Assembly: GCF_900105125.1 (NCBI RefSeq)
Contig: NZ_LT629750.1
Location: 6,103,001 to 6,167,000, forward strand
Source of the DNA: Bradyrhizobium canariense
GTDB lineage: Bacteria > Pseudomonadota > Alphaproteobacteria > Rhizobiales > Xanthobacteraceae
DNA length: 64,000 nt
Direction: 5' to 3'
Shown: positions 36,758 to 47,022 of the stretch, piece after piece
Position numbering within the stretch: the first letter of the stretch is position 1
Layout of the letters: the number at the start of each line of letters is the position of its first letter
The notes under the pieces: generated by a model
Databases searched by the model: none
What the model saw: only the letters and a program-made list of their open reading frames with translations
Told to the model about the DNA's origin: nothing
Position numbers and translations under genes: made by a program

Positions 36758-37345
36758 ATGGCCGCTACTCCCTCGACCCGGTCAAAGGCCGATCTGCGCG
36801 CCGCAGCGCTTGCGGCGCGCGATGCGTTGAGTGATCAGCAGCGTGCCGCCGCGGCCCAGTCTGTCGCCGAGCGTGGCATGCCGTTTGAGATCGTGCGCGA
36901 CATGATCGTCTCCGGTTATTCCCCGATCCGCAGTGAGATCGATCCGACCCCCTTGATGCTGAAAGTCGCCGCGCAGGGCGCGCGGCTGGCACTGCCGGCT
37001 GTAACGGCACGCGGCCAGTCGCTTACATTTCGCGCATGGTCCCCCAACGACAGGATGCAGCTCGGATCGCTCGGTATCCTCGAGCCGTCGCCTGCTGCCG
37101 CCGAAGTCATTCCCGACGTGATGCTGGTGCCGCTGGCCGCGTTCGACCGTTTGGGTCACCGCATCGGCTACGGCGCCGGTCATTACGACTACACCTTCGC
37201 GCATTTGCGCAAGGTGAAAGCCGTCATCGGTATCGGTCTTGCCTTTGCCGCGCAGGAAATCGAGGCCGTCCCGGCGTTGTCGCACGACGTCGCACTGGAT
37301 TATGTGCTAACGGAAACACGAATGTTCGATTTCCGGAGTTTTTAG
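36758..37345 (+). CDS. 5-formyltetrahydrofolate cyclo-ligase
   Basis: 195 residues; converts 5-formyl-THF to 5,10-methenyl-THF with ATP. It shows 'KADLRAAALAARDAL' at the N terminus, the phosphate region 'YSPIRSEIDPTPLM', and the signature 'DVMLVPLAAFDRLGHRIGYGAGHYDYTFAHL', which includes the 'GYGGG(Y/H)YD' motif here as GYGAGHYD. It lies directly downstream of the 6S RNA, as in Escherichia coli ygfA, so it is probably cotranscribed from the ssrS promoter. The next gene starts two bases after its stop. Confidence 0.93.
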   Translation: MAATPSTRSKADLRAAALAARDALSDQQRAAAAQSVAERGMPFEIVRDMIVSGYSPIRSEIDPTPLMLKVAAQGARLALPAVTARGQSLTFRAWSPNDRMQLGSLGILEPSPAAAEVIPDVMLVPLAAFDRLGHRIGYGAGHYDYTFAHLRKVKAVIGIGLAFAAQEIEAVPALSHDVALDYVLTETRMFDFRSF

Positions 37346-37346
37346 C

Positions 37347-38171
37347 TTGCGTATTCTTTTCGTCGGTGACGTCGTCGGCAGGGCCGGTCGCACTGCCATC
37401 TCGGAATATCTGCCTGGAATGATCCGCGACTGGGCGCTCGATCTGGTCGTCGTCAACGGCGAGAATTCCGCCGGCGGGTTCGGTATCACCGAGGCGATCT
37501 ACCAGGAATTCCTCGACGCCGGCGCCGACGCCGTCACACTCGGCAATCATTCCTGGGACCAGCGCGAGGCGCTGGTCTTTATCGAGCGCGCGCCCCGGCT
37601 CATTCGTCCCGCGAATTTTCCAAAGGGCACGCCCGGCCGCGGCGCCGCGCTGATCGACACCAAAAGCGGCAAGCGCGCACTCGTCATCAATGCCATGGGC
37701 CGCGTCTTCATGACACCGTTCGATGATCCCTTTGCCGCCATCAACCACGAGTTGGAGGCCTGTCCGCTCGGTGCGGCAGCCGATGCGATCGTGGTCGATT
37801 TCCACTGTGAGGCGAGCAGCGAGAAGCAAGGTATCGGATTTTTCTGCGACGGCCGCGCCAGCCTTGTCGTCGGCACCCACACCCATGTGCCGACCGCCGA
37901 CCATCAGATCCTCTCGGGCGGCACCGGCTACATGACCGACGCCGGCATGACCGGCGATTATGATTCGATCATCGGCATGCAGAAGGAAGAGCCGCTGCGC
38001 CGCTTCACCTCGGGCATTCCGTCGGGGCGTTTTGAGCCGGCACTGGGCACAGCAACACTCAGCGGTGTCGCGGTCGAGACCGATGATACAACCGGTCTGG
38101 CGCTGCGGATCGCACCGGTGCGGATCGGTGGCCGGCTGGAAGAGGCGATGCCGGGGTTCTGGATGCCCTGA
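37347..38171 (+). CDS. TIGR00282-family metallophosphoesterase (YmdB-like)
   Basis: 274 residues. Metal ligands are seen in 'ILFVGDVVGRAGR', 'VVNGENSAGGFGI', 'GNHSWDQREAL', 'VDFHCEASSEKQGIGFFCDGRASLVVGTHTHVPTAD' and 'GYMTDAGMTGDYDSIIGM'. Family members are cyclic-nucleotide phosphodiesterases, shown for YmdB of Bacillus. The start is TTG at 37347 (no ATG fits), with GGAG 12 bases upstream. It is tightly coupled to the cyclo-ligase gene. Confidence 0.92.
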   Translation: MRILFVGDVVGRAGRTAISEYLPGMIRDWALDLVVVNGENSAGGFGITEAIYQEFLDAGADAVTLGNHSWDQREALVFIERAPRLIRPANFPKGTPGRGAALIDTKSGKRALVINAMGRVFMTPFDDPFAAINHELEACPLGAAADAIVVDFHCEASSEKQGIGFFCDGRASLVVGTHTHVPTADHQILSGGTGYMTDAGMTGDYDSIIGMQKEEPLRRFTSGIPSGRFEPALGTATLSGVAVETDDTTGLALRIAPVRIGGRLEEAMPGFWMP

Positions 38172-38992
38172 GAGTCTGACCGAAAATGCGACCAACTCGT
38201 AGGGCGGAATAGCGCTGGCGTATTCCGCCAATTCAAATTCCCTTGCAGCGCAATACGCTGACGCTATTGCGCCCGACGGTCCTGGATCTAGCCTTCGTCA
38301 TTCCGGGATGGTCCGAAGGACCAGACCCGGAATCCCGAGATTCCGGATCGCCGCTTCGCGTCGTCCGGAATGACGATCGTATTTAATGGTTGCTACGGGT
38401 TGATTTGCAGACAGGTTGTTCAGCGATTCCGGTGTCCAGCCCCTTTCGCAAAAATATTTTCGTTCCGGTCCGACCCAAATCAACTTAACAACCCGCGCCA
38501 TCCCGCACCCACAAGAGGGGCGTATCGCGATCGTCACGGACGTTGGGTGCGGGATGCGGTGGACGCGGCAGCCGCGAGAGACGAACGCTGTTGGCGTGGA
38601 CGGCGAAGCCGTGTGGTCCTGACGCCCCGACGCTGGCGTCAAGTTGGCGATGATGCGTTCCGCATCACGCCGATGACGGTGACAACAAAGCCCGGTCACC
38701 GGGGAGAGCGCGGAGTAAGCCGTTAAAACCATTGCGCAGGGAAGGCCGGGTGCTCCGGTGAACCTGTGGCGACGAACTCGTGTGCTTTTTATTTTGCGCA
38801 CGGGGCTGCGGGTGCAGCGGGCACCCGGCTTTCCCTGCGCCCTCTGTCATCGAGGGAGAGGATTTTGCAACAACTCGGGCGCTTCGCGCTGCGAGATGGC
38901 GGATGCCTGTCTTCTCCGTTGTTTGAAAATCGAATCGGAAATGACGCCTTCGCCGACGCTGTGGCGCGCAACCTGCGCTCCGTCAGCCTCGG
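38172..38992. repeat. 821-base gene-free spacer made of dispersed repeats
   Basis: No coding gene was found. It holds a 'GTAGGGCGGAATAGCGC...GCGTATTCCGCC' unit (38201-38230), a GTCATTCCGGG palindrome (38297-38374), and a longer element from about 38480 whose second half is a strong inverted repeat: 38734-38753 (GCGCAGGGAAGGCCGGGTGC) with 38821-38840, one mismatch, loop 67 bases. I recall this larger unit ('cgtatcgcgatcgtcacg...tgtggtcctgacgcc...') as recurrent in Bradyrhizobium genomes. Confidence 0.65.
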
Positions 38993-40336
38993 TTACTGCG
39001 ACACCTGCTTTCGTAGCTCAGTGACGTCCTGCGCCGTGAGCTTCGATCCCTTGCCGCCGAAGCGCGCCGTCACATAGTTAGCGACCGCCGCGATCTCGTC
39101 GTCGGAATAGGCGTCGCCGAAGGCAGGCATCGAGAGCGCGCCGTCCGGCGTATTCCGCCTGGTGCCGGCGATCACGATCTGCGCGACATTGGTCGCGCCG
39201 GGATCGTTCACCGCCCAGGCCCCGGTGAGCGTGGCAAACGGTGAGACCGGACTTTCGCCGGTCCAGCCGTGGCAGGAAACGCAGGCGCCCGCGAACACCA
39301 TCTTGCCGCGCGCATCCGCCGTGACGCCGTCCTTGTGCGAAGCCGGCGCAGGCGGCGCCAGCGTCGCCGGCAGATCGGGCGATGGTGTCGGGGGCACACT
39401 GCGCAGATAGGCCACCACGGCGCGGATATCTTCCGGCGCTAGCTGGCTGAAGCTCTGGTCGACCGCTTCGCCCATCGGCCCCGACGCCGTGCCATGACCC
39501 GCCGCATGTCCGGTCGACAGATAAGCGATGAGATCGTCGTCGCGCCAGGCACCGATGCCGGTGGCCTTGTCCGAACTGATGTTGAAGGCACGCCAGCCCG
39601 CGGTGAGCGCGCCGCCGAATTTCTTGCGGTTGTCGAGCGCGAACGCCAGATTTCGCGGCGTATGGCATTCACCGCAATGCGCCAGGGCTTCCGCGAGATA
39701 AGCGCCCCTGTTCCATTCCGGGCTCTTCGATGTGTCGGGTTCGAACCGCGTGTCCGGATTGAACACCGCCGACCAGAACATCATGCCCCAGCGCTGGTTG
39801 AACGGAAACGTCAGCGTATTGGCGGGAGCGGCCGCGCGCACCGGCGGCAGGCTGAACAGATAGGCCTTGATCGCCAGCGCATCGGCGTCGCTGATGTAAG
39901 TGTAGGACGTATACGGCATCGCCGGATAAAGCCGCGCGCCGTCGCGGCGGACGCCGCGATGCAGCGCGTTCAGGAAGTCCTGATCGCTGTAATTGCCGAT
40001 GCCGGTGTCTTTGTCCGGCGTGATATTGGTCGAATAAAGCGTACCGAACGGCAGCTTGAATCCGAGGCCGCCGGCATATTCCTGGCCGCCCTGGGTGGTG
40101 TGGCAAACCATGCAATCCGCGGCATGTGCGAGATAGGCGCCACGTTCAACAAGGCTCGCCTTGGCGAGCGCAACCGGTGTGCCGGTCGGATTGGCGGCTT
40201 TATAGTCCGCCAGTGATACTTTCGGGCCGTCCGAAAATGCCATCGGGCCTGGGCCACGGATGACCCAAAGTCCGATCGCCAGCGCTGCCACCACAATCGC
40301 GGCAACGCTGAGCAGGATCCGCGCGGTCGCGCTCAT
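38993..40336 (-). CDS. membrane-anchored triheme cytochrome c, dehydrogenase partner
   Basis: 447 residues. One N-terminal membrane helix ('ILLSVAAIVVAALAIGLWVI') is followed by three class I cytochrome c domains, each with a CxxCH heme site: CMVCH, CGECH and CVSCH. The layout matches the cytochrome subunit that takes electrons from membrane alcohol/aldehyde dehydrogenases and from IorAB-type molybdenum hydroxylases. Its start overlaps the end of the molybdopterin subunit gene by four bases (ATGA), so the three genes form one operon and one electron-transfer complex in the periplasm. Confidence 0.92.
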   Translation of the reverse strand: MSATARILLSVAAIVVAALAIGLWVIRGPGPMAFSDGPKVSLADYKAANPTGTPVALAKASLVERGAYLAHAADCMVCHTTQGGQEYAGGLGFKLPFGTLYSTNITPDKDTGIGNYSDQDFLNALHRGVRRDGARLYPAMPYTSYTYISDADALAIKAYLFSLPPVRAAAPANTLTFPFNQRWGMMFWSAVFNPDTRFEPDTSKSPEWNRGAYLAEALAHCGECHTPRNLAFALDNRKKFGGALTAGWRAFNISSDKATGIGAWRDDDLIAYLSTGHAAGHGTASGPMGEAVDQSFSQLAPEDIRAVVAYLRSVPPTPSPDLPATLAPPAPASHKDGVTADARGKMVFAGACVSCHGWTGESPVSPFATLTGAWAVNDPGATNVAQIVIAGTRRNTPDGALSMPAFGDAYSDDEIAAVANYVTARFGGKGSKLTAQDVTELRKQVSQ

Positions 40337-42519
40337 GCTTTTTTCCCCGCGATCAGGCTGCGGTCGATGGGCAATCTTCGCAGCGCAACCCCGGTCGCGG
40401 CGTAGATGGCATTGCGCAGCGCGGGCGAACTCGCCGTGACGCCGGTCTCGCCGATGCCGCCGGGCGCCTCGCCGCTCTTGATGACGTGCACCTCGATCTT
40501 CGGCGCCTGATCGATGCGCAGCATGCGGTAGTTGTTGAAGTTGGACTGCTGGACTCGCCCCTTGTCGATGGTGATCTCGCCATAGAGCGCGGCGGTGAGG
40601 CCGAAGATCAGCCCGCCTTCGAGCTGCGCCATGATGGTGTCGGGATTGACGGCGATGCCGGTATCGACAGCGGACGTGACGCGCCGCAGATGCACCTCGC
40701 CCTGTTCGTCGACTTCGGCTTCCACCACGGTTGCAATAAAGCTGCCGAACGACGGCTGTACGCACACGCCGCGTCCTACCCGCGCAGGCAGTGGCTGGCC
40801 CCAATTGGATTTCTCGGCCACCAGATCGAGTGCGGCCTTCAACCTCGGGTTTTTACCGAGCATGTCACGGCGGAACGCGACCGGATCCTTGCCCGCCTTG
40901 CGCGCGAGCTCGTCCATGAAACATTCGATCGCAAACACATTGTTGTTGGGACCGACGCCGCGCCAGAACCCGGTCGGCACCGCAGGCGGCTCGGACCGAA
41001 CATATTCGACGTGGAGATTGGGAATGTCATAGGGAATATCGACGGCGCTATCGACTGCATCGATGTCGATGCCTTTCTGGAAGGCGGGCGGCAGCCAGCG
41101 TGCGATCACAGCCGATCCGGTGATGCGATATTTCCAGCCGACGATCTTGCCGTCCGACAGCGTCGCCGCAATCGTGTCGCGATAGACCGGGCGATAGATA
41201 TCATGCTGGATATCTTCCTCGCGGGTCCAGACCACCTTGACCGGCCCATCGACATGCTTGGCGATGCGAACGGCTGCAACCACCATGTCGGGCTCGAGCC
41301 TGCGGCCGAAGCCACCGCCGAGCAGGTGATTATTCGCGATCACTTTCTCGACCGGAAGCCCGGCCGCTTTCGCCGCTTCCGACTGAACGCGCGAGATGAT
41401 CTGCGTGCCGGTCCATAATTCGCAGGAATCCTGCTTGAAATGAACGGTGCAGTTCAGTGGCTCCATCGTCGCATGCGCGAGAAACGGCAACTCATAAGAC
41501 GCTTCGACCTTGTCGCCGGTGGCAAGGCCCTTGGCGATGTCGCCGTCGGATCTTGCGACGACGCCGTCCTTTTCGCTGGCCGCGCGGATATCTTCCCAAA
41601 TGTCTTTCGAACTGATGCGGGCGTTGGCGCCTTCGTTCCAGGTCACAACCAGGGCATCGAGACCTTTCTTCGCCGCCCACATGTGATCGCCGACTACCGC
41701 GACCAAATCGTCCAGCACCACGATTTGCTGCACCCCCGGAACCTTCTTGGCGGCGGTGTCATCGACGGTGCCGACCTTGCCGCCGAATACGGGACATGCG
41801 GCCAACGTCGCGAACTTCATGCCGGGAAGTATCGCGTCGATGCCGTAGACGGCCTTGCCGTTGACTTTGTCGGGGGTGTCGAAGCGCTTCAGCGGCTTGC
41901 CGATGAAGACGAAATCCTTGGGGTCCTTGAGCGCGACATCCTTTGGCGGGCTCTGGCTGCTCGCCGCCGTCGCCAGCGCGCCGTAGGAAAGCTTGCGGCC
42001 GCTTTCGGTGTGCGTGACCTCGCCTTTCGACGTCGTGCAGCTTGCCGGCTCGACCTGCCATTGCTGCGCGGCCGCCTGCACCAGCATGGCGCGCGCGCTG
42101 GCGCCGGCGTTGCGCAGCGGCTTCCAGAACGCCCGGATCGAATTGGAATTGCCGGTGACCTGAATGCCGAACGTCGGATTGCCGTAGAGCTTGTCGTTCG
42201 GCGGCGCGGGCTCCAGCGTCACCTGCGCCAGATCTGCATCGAGCTCTTCGGCCAAAATCATCGCCACCGCGGTGTAGACGCCCTGTCCCATCTCGACCTG
42301 CGGCATCACCAGCGTGGTATGGCCGGCGTCGTCGATACGGATGAAGGCGTTAGGCGCGAATTTGCCATCGGTCACGTCGGGCGGCTGCACCGGCTCGTTG
42401 ACCGCAGGGGGAAGAGCACGGACGGGGAGATGGAAGGCGAGCAGGAAACCGCCTGCCAAACCGCCGGTAAGGAGCGCACGCCGTGAGACTGTGTCGGATA
42501 TTTTCGCTGCGACTGTCAT
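40333..42519 (-). CDS. molybdopterin-binding hydroxylase subunit (isoquinoline 1-oxidoreductase beta / IorB type)
   Basis: 728 residues of the xanthine-dehydrogenase family. A twin-arginine-like leader 'SRRALLTGGLAGGFLLAFHLP' indicates export. Further blocks are 'IRIDDAGHTTLVMPQVEMGQGVYTAVAMIL', 'NNHLLGGGFGRRLEPDMV', 'GFWRGVGPNNNVFAIE' and the near-terminal 'GGIGETGVTASSPAL' with the catalytic Glu. The single long chain lacking separate FAD subunits is the IorB/aldehyde-oxidoreductase type. It probably oxidises an aldehyde or N-heterocycle, passing electrons through the 2Fe-2S subunit to the cytochrome. Confidence 0.92.
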   Translation of the reverse strand: MTVAAKISDTVSRRALLTGGLAGGFLLAFHLPVRALPPAVNEPVQPPDVTDGKFAPNAFIRIDDAGHTTLVMPQVEMGQGVYTAVAMILAEELDADLAQVTLEPAPPNDKLYGNPTFGIQVTGNSNSIRAFWKPLRNAGASARAMLVQAAAQQWQVEPASCTTSKGEVTHTESGRKLSYGALATAASSQSPPKDVALKDPKDFVFIGKPLKRFDTPDKVNGKAVYGIDAILPGMKFATLAACPVFGGKVGTVDDTAAKKVPGVQQIVVLDDLVAVVGDHMWAAKKGLDALVVTWNEGANARISSKDIWEDIRAASEKDGVVARSDGDIAKGLATGDKVEASYELPFLAHATMEPLNCTVHFKQDSCELWTGTQIISRVQSEAAKAAGLPVEKVIANNHLLGGGFGRRLEPDMVVAAVRIAKHVDGPVKVVWTREEDIQHDIYRPVYRDTIAATLSDGKIVGWKYRITGSAVIARWLPPAFQKGIDIDAVDSAVDIPYDIPNLHVEYVRSEPPAVPTGFWRGVGPNNNVFAIECFMDELARKAGKDPVAFRRDMLGKNPRLKAALDLVAEKSNWGQPLPARVGRGVCVQPSFGSFIATVVEAEVDEQGEVHLRRVTSAVDTGIAVNPDTIMAQLEGGLIFGLTAALYGEITIDKGRVQQSNFNNYRMLRIDQAPKIEVHVIKSGEAPGGIGETGVTASSPALRNAIYAATGVALRRLPIDRSLIAGKKA

Positions 42520-42528
42520 TGTGCCCTC

Positions 42529-42993
42529 CTACGACTGGCGACCGGAAGCAGCCTGCTTGATGGCTGCACGGATCCGCACATAGGTGCCGCAGCGGCAGAT
42601 ATTTCCGGCCATCGCGGCGTCGATGTCGGAATCATCCGGATTGGGCGTGGCCGCCAGCAGCGCCGCGGCCGACATGATCTGGCCCGATTGGCAATAGCCG
42701 CACTGGATCACTTCGAGATCAAGCCAGGCCTTTTGCACTTTCGCGCCGGCGGCCGATGCACCGATGCCTTCGATGGTGGTGACGGCGCGATCGCGCACCG
42801 CGCTGACCGGCAGCATGCAGGAACGCACCGGTTTGCCGTCGATATGAACCGTGCAGGCGCCGCATTGGGCAATGCCGCAGCCAAATTTGGTGCCGGTCAT
42901 GCCGAGGATGTCGCGGAGAACCCAGAGCAACGGCATTTCGGCGGGAGCGTCGAAGGACTTCGTCTCGCCATTGATCGTCAGCGTGGTTGTCAT
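42529..42993 (-). CDS. (2Fe-2S)-binding subunit of the molybdenum hydroxylase
   Basis: 154 residues. The plant-type ferredoxin cluster ligands are in '[24 protein letters not shown]' and the second cluster in '[10 protein letters not shown]' and '[12 protein letters not shown]'. It is the small electron-transfer subunit (IorA type). GGAGG five bases before the ATG at 42993 decides the start over two nearby upstream ATGs. It is the first gene of the three-gene operon. Confidence 0.94.
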   Translation of the reverse strand: MTTTLTINGETKSFDAPAEMPLLWVLRDILGMTGTKFGCGIAQCGACTVHIDGKPVRSCMLPVSAVRDRAVTTIEGIGASAAGAKVQKAWLDLEVIQCGYCQSGQIMSAAALLAATPNPDDSDIDAAMAGNICRCGTYVRIRAAIKQAASGRQS

Positions 42994-43210
42994 CATAACC
43001 TCCATTGCAACGACCGCGGGCAGCGGCCGCCGTGGCGAAAGTCGCCATGGGCTGATCGAGAGAATGCGATTGGATTATATCCCGCTGCGCGACGCAAAGA
43101 AGCAGATATCTTTGCAACGCTGACTTGAATCGGCCGTGAAAGCGATTACGCGCGCAATTTTTCTTTCCGAGAAATTCGCCCGGCGATTGTTCGCATCTGA
43201 TTTTTCTTGC

Positions 43211-44638
43211 TCAGGTTTGCCGAAAGCCCATGCGGAACGCGCCCCAATGGCGGCCGCGGACGTAAATCGGCGACGAGACGTCCTTCATCAGGACGAAATT
43301 GCCGCCGCCCATATCGCGGCGATAGGTTTGCAACAGGAACGGCTTGGTATTGTCAGCTACCTTGTGTACCGCGCGGTCGTTGAACAACCGCCTGTTGCGG
43401 CAGTTCGCATTATTCCAAACCGGGTCTGCGCCCTGCGGCAGGCGATAGTTCGGATTATGCGTGGGAAGATATCCGCCCTTTGCCCATGCGACGCAAAAGA
43501 CGATCCGGGGGGCGATCTTTTGAATCGGATCCTGGATCGGCGGCAAGATCCGGTCGGTGAACGCGACATAGTCCGTGAGGTATTGCTTGGGATTGGTGCC
43601 CGGAATCTCGCGATAGTTCTCATCCAGCAACTGCGCGAGGCTGATGTCACCTCGCGCAAGACCCGCCTCGAACGCAGCGGCGATCTGCTTTGCGGTATCG
43701 ACGGTGATGCGGATCAGCGGTGCATCTGAAGTTTCCACCCCGCTGTCGGCGATCAGCGAGATCAGCCCTTCGGAAAGGTCCAGCAGCCTCGCGACCCGGT
43801 CGTCGGCCTGCTTGAGATCGGTCGATGACAGATCGACGCCCTTGGCAAGGTGGCTGAGCTCGGAAATCACCATATCGCAGTGGGAGAGATTGGAAGTGGC
43901 TGCCTTGGCGACGCCATCGATTTCATGACCGACCGATGTGAAGCCGGTCTGCACCCGCATGATGATGTTCTGAATCTGCTCGGCGCCTTCGCCGGCGCTC
44001 TTGGCCCGCAGCGAGGCGTCGCCGCTCTCGCCGATCAAATTGCCGACCTGGCCGTCGAGATCGCGAACGGTGTCGCCGATCAGATGCGTCGCCTGGCGCG
44101 TCGCTTCGGCAAGGCTCTTCACCTCGCTGGCGACGACGGCAAAGCCTCTTCCCGCCGCGCCGGCGCGGGCGGCCTCGATGGTCGCATTCAGGGCGAGCAG
44201 GTTGGTTTGCTTCGCGATCGCTTCGATCGAGCCGGATACCTTGGCGACCTGCGCGAGCGCGGTTCCGACCGAACCAAGGCGGCGCTCGATGCGGCCGACG
44301 GCTTCGATCAAGGCGGCGATATGCTGGACCGCGGTCTCCACCGCAGCGCGCGACTGTGTGATTTCGCTGACGGCCGCCGATGTGGCGGACTGCACCGCGC
44401 CCGACGCTGTGGCGATGTCGTGATTGGCGGAAACCATCGTCTCCGCAGTCTTCTGCAGATGCCGGAAACGATCGGATTGGCTGGAGACGCGGCCCGCGAC
44501 TTCCTGCAGGTTTCCCGCCACGTCGGCGAGCTCGACGCCAAGGCCGCCAATCCGGTTCGAAAGCTGATCGACCAGACGCTCGCTATCGGATGGCACCGTG
44601 GCGGCATCGTCCAACTTCACGAACTGCGTAACCGGCAT
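43211..44638 (-). CDS. soluble methyl-accepting chemotaxis protein with C-terminal sensor region
   Basis: 475 residues without a membrane helix. The N-terminal two thirds are a chemoreceptor signalling coiled coil with the hairpin tip '[41 protein letters not shown]'-like core (split here: '[15 protein letters not shown]', '[16 protein letters not shown]'). The last 160 residues form a separate globular domain ('[22 protein letters not shown]', '[30 protein letters not shown]', '[18 protein letters not shown]') that resembles a Cache/PAS-type ligand domain placed after the signalling part. It probably senses an intracellular cue or redox state. Confidence 0.88.
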   Translation of the reverse strand: MPVTQFVKLDDAATVPSDSERLVDQLSNRIGGLGVELADVAGNLQEVAGRVSSQSDRFRHLQKTAETMVSANHDIATASGAVQSATSAAVSEITQSRAAVETAVQHIAALIEAVGRIERRLGSVGTALAQVAKVSGSIEAIAKQTNLLALNATIEAARAGAAGRGFAVVASEVKSLAEATRQATHLIGDTVRDLDGQVGNLIGESGDASLRAKSAGEGAEQIQNIIMRVQTGFTSVGHEIDGVAKAATSNLSHCDMVISELSHLAKGVDLSSTDLKQADDRVARLLDLSEGLISLIADSGVETSDAPLIRITVDTAKQIAAAFEAGLARGDISLAQLLDENYREIPGTNPKQYLTDYVAFTDRILPPIQDPIQKIAPRIVFCVAWAKGGYLPTHNPNYRLPQGADPVWNNANCRNRRLFNDRAVHKVADNTKPFLLQTYRRDMGGGNFVLMKDVSSPIYVRGRHWGAFRMGFRQT

Positions 44639-44963
44639 TGCAGGACCTCTCCAGGTCGATACGCGGTTCAGAACTTTTGACTGCAGGCGTCATCAAGCCT
44701 GTACGCTTTGCGGAAGCTTCCGCCTGCGGCGGCCATTGACGCGGACGGACTTGCCGGTCTCGCGCACCCCTAAGGTGATGCCGTTGCGACCGTGATCGTC
44801 GCATCTCGGCGTGAACTCATGGTTAACAATTGCCTCATTCTCAGGCAGAAGGCACTACCGGTATACCGAAGGCTTGGGCAAATCTTTGATTTTGCCGGAA
44901 TCCCGGCCTATAAGGCCGCGCTTTCCACCCCTGCATCCCCAAGACGAATCCAAGAGACCTCGC
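44639..44963 (+). other. 325-base intergenic region upstream of yebC
   Basis: No gene was found. It separates the divergent chemoreceptor and yebC genes and contains the yebC promoter at 44886-44914. Confidence 0.5.
44886..44914 (+). promoter_or_regulatory. sigma-70-type promoter of the yebC gene
   Basis: TTGATT (44886-44891) and TATAAG (44909-44914) with a 17-base spacer; the start codon is 50 bases downstream of the -10. Confidence 0.6.
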
Positions 44964-45710
44964 ATGGCCGGCCATTCCCAATTCAAGAACATCATGCACC
45001 GCAAGGGGCGGCAGGACGCCCAGAAGTCGAAGCTGTTCGGCAAGCTGGCGCGGGAAATCACGGTAGCTGCGAAGCTTGGAACCCCGGATCCCGCGATGAA
45101 TCCGCGCCTGCGCGCGGCGGTGGTCGCAGCGCGCGCGGAAAACATGCCGAAGGATAATATCGAGCGCGCGATCAAGAAAGCGCTCGGCGGCGAGGGCGAT
45201 AATTACGACGAGATTCGCTACGAGGGGTACGGCCCGGGCGGCGTCGCCGTGATCGTCGAGGCACTGACCGACAACCGCAACCGCGCAGCCTCCGATATCC
45301 GATCCTACTTCACCAAATCCGGCGGCAATCTGGGTGAAACCGGTTCGGTGGCCTTCTTGTTCGATCGCACCGGCGTCATCGAATATGACGCCAGCGTCGC
45401 ATCTGACGACGCAATGCTGGATGCGGCCATCGAGGCCGGCGCCGACGACGTTGCCTCCAGCGAAAGCGGCCACGAGATCTATGCGTCGCAGGAGACCTTC
45501 CGCGACGTCGCCAAGGCGCTGGAAGCCAAGTTCGGCGAAGCGCGCAAGGCCGCGTTGACCTGGAAGCCGCACAATACGGTCGCGGTGGACGACGAGACCG
45601 GCGAGAAGCTGTTGAAGCTGATGGACCTGTTGAACGAACATGACGACGTGCAGAACGTGTTCGCCAATTTCGAGATTTCCGACGCGCTGGTCGCCAAGAT
45701 GGGCGGGTAG
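44964..45710 (+). CDS. YebC/PmpR family transcriptional regulator
   Basis: 248 residues beginning '[19 protein letters not shown]', with '[38 protein letters not shown]' as the central signature. YebC-family proteins bind DNA and some act as translation factors that relieve ribosome stalling. It lies just upstream of ruvCAB, a widespread arrangement. The start is the ATG at 44964; upstream codons overlap the promoter. Confidence 0.95.
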   Translation: MAGHSQFKNIMHRKGRQDAQKSKLFGKLAREITVAAKLGTPDPAMNPRLRAAVVAARAENMPKDNIERAIKKALGGEGDNYDEIRYEGYGPGGVAVIVEALTDNRNRAASDIRSYFTKSGGNLGETGSVAFLFDRTGVIEYDASVASDDAMLDAAIEAGADDVASSESGHEIYASQETFRDVAKALEAKFGEARKAALTWKPHNTVAVDDETGEKLLKLMDLLNEHDDVQNVFANFEISDALVAKMGG

Positions 45711-45716
45711 GACGCC

Positions 45717-45803
45717 GTCATTGCGAGGAGCGTAAGCGACGAAGCAATCCAGACTGTTTCCGCGGGCGGATTTCTGGATTGCTTCGCTTGCGCTCGCAAT
45801 GAC
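45717..45803. repeat. dispersed palindromic repeat (GTCATTGCGAGGAGC type)
   Basis: GTCATTGCGAGGAGCGTAAG...CGCTTGCGCTCGCAATGAC with inner 'GAAGCAATCCAG' and 'CTGGATTGCTTC' arms; a sister of 22602-22743. Confidence 0.85.
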
Positions 45804-45880
45804 GAATCAGGGCCAGCACCGCGGTTGATAGCGGACCACCTGCGCTAGGCTCGAGACTTCACCATGGGTTATAAAAGCCC

Positions 45881-46408
45881 ATGACATCACCGCCGATTCG
45901 CCATCCCGTCCGTATCCTTGGCATCGATCCGGGCCTGCGCCGCACCGGCTGGGGCGTGATCGAGATCGACGGCAACCGGCTGACCTTTGTCGGCTGCGGC
46001 TCGGTGGAACCACAGGACGACCTGCCGCTGGCGAGCCGCCTGCTGGCGATCCATGAGGGGCTCGCCACTGTGCTCGGCGACTTCCAGCCGGCCGAAGCTG
46101 CGGTCGAACAGACTTTCGTCAACAAGGACGGCGTTGCCACGCTGAAGCTCGGACAGGCGCGAGGCGTTGCGATGCTGGCGCCGGCGATATTCGGGATATC
46201 GGTCGCGGAATACGCCCCGAACCAGGTGAAGAAGACCGTGGTCGGCGTCGGCCACGCCGACAAGAATCAGATTCTGATGATGTTGAAGATTCTGCTGCCG
46301 AAGGCCGAGCCGAAATCCGCCGACGCTGCCGACGCCTTGGCCATCGCCATCACGCACGCGCATCACCGCGCCAGCGCGGCGCTCAGGATGAAGGTCATGA
46401 GCCTATGA
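45881..46408 (+). CDS. ruvC: crossover junction endodeoxyribonuclease RuvC
   Basis: 175 residues. The acidic active-site residues lie in '[17 protein letters not shown]' (Asp), '[12 protein letters not shown]' (Glu), and '[17 protein letters not shown]' (two Asp). RuvC resolves Holliday junctions with RuvAB. Its stop overlaps the ruvA start (ATGA), and the three genes are one operon. Confidence 0.96.
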   Translation: MTSPPIRHPVRILGIDPGLRRTGWGVIEIDGNRLTFVGCGSVEPQDDLPLASRLLAIHEGLATVLGDFQPAEAAVEQTFVNKDGVATLKLGQARGVAMLAPAIFGISVAEYAPNQVKKTVVGVGHADKNQILMMLKILLPKAEPKSADAADALAIAITHAHHRASAALRMKVMSL

Positions 46409-47022
46409 TCGGCAAGCTCAAAGGCCTGATCGACAGCTATGGGGAGGATTACGTGATCGTCGACGTCGGGGGCGTCGGCTATCAGGTGCACTGTTCGGCG
46501 CGGACATTGCAAACGCTGCCGTCGCCCGGCGAGGCCGCGGTGCTGTCGATCGAGACCTATGTGCGCGAGGACCAGATCAAACTGTTCGGCTTTCGCAGCG
46601 ACATCGAGCGCGAATGGTTTCGCTTGCTGCAGACCGTGCAGGGCGTCGGCGCGAAAGTGGCGCTTGCCGTGCTCTCAACCCTGCCACCGGCGGAGCTAGC
46701 GAACGCGATCGCGCTGCGCGACAAGGCCGCGGTGACGCGCACGCCGGGCGTCGGCCCGAAAGTCGCCGAGCGTATCGTCACCGAACTGAAGGACAAGGCG
46801 CCGGCCTTCGCCAATGTCGACCCGGCGTTGGTGCATCTTTCCGGCGCGATCGACGATCAACGCGCGCCGCGTCCGGTCACCGATGCAATTTCGGCGCTGG
46901 TCAATCTCGGCTACGGCCAGCCGCAGGCGGCCGCCGCCATTGCGTCCGCCTCGCGAAGCGCCGGCGAGAATGCGGAGACCGCGCAACTGATCCGGCTCGG
47001 CCTGAAGGAGCTGGCGAAGTGA
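46405..47022 (+). CDS. ruvA: Holliday junction DNA helicase subunit RuvA
   Basis: 205 residues. The OB-fold part '[31 protein letters not shown]', two helix-hairpin-helix motifs ('[18 protein letters not shown]', '[19 protein letters not shown]') and the C-terminal RuvB-binding domain ('[20 protein letters not shown]') are all present. It binds four-way junctions and loads RuvB. It overlaps ruvC by four bases and ruvB by four. Confidence 0.96.
   Translation: MIGKLKGLIDSYGEDYVIVDVGGVGYQVHCSARTLQTLPSPGEAAVLSIETYVREDQIKLFGFRSDIEREWFRLLQTVQGVGAKVALAVLSTLPPAELANAIALRDKAAVTRTPGVGPKVAERIVTELKDKAPAFANVDPALVHLSGAIDDQRAPRPVTDAISALVNLGYGQPQAAAAIASASRSAGENAETAQLIRLGLKELAK

Noticed and set aside
40337..40804. 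Upstream extension of the cytochrome c gene
   Set aside because: It is the antiparallel-frame shadow of the molybdopterin subunit; the membrane helix begins at the ATG at 40336.
43850..44680. 276-codon plus-strand frame opposite the chemoreceptor gene
   Set aside because: Composition and placement are those of a shadow frame in GC-rich DNA; the minus-strand protein has clear receptor motifs.
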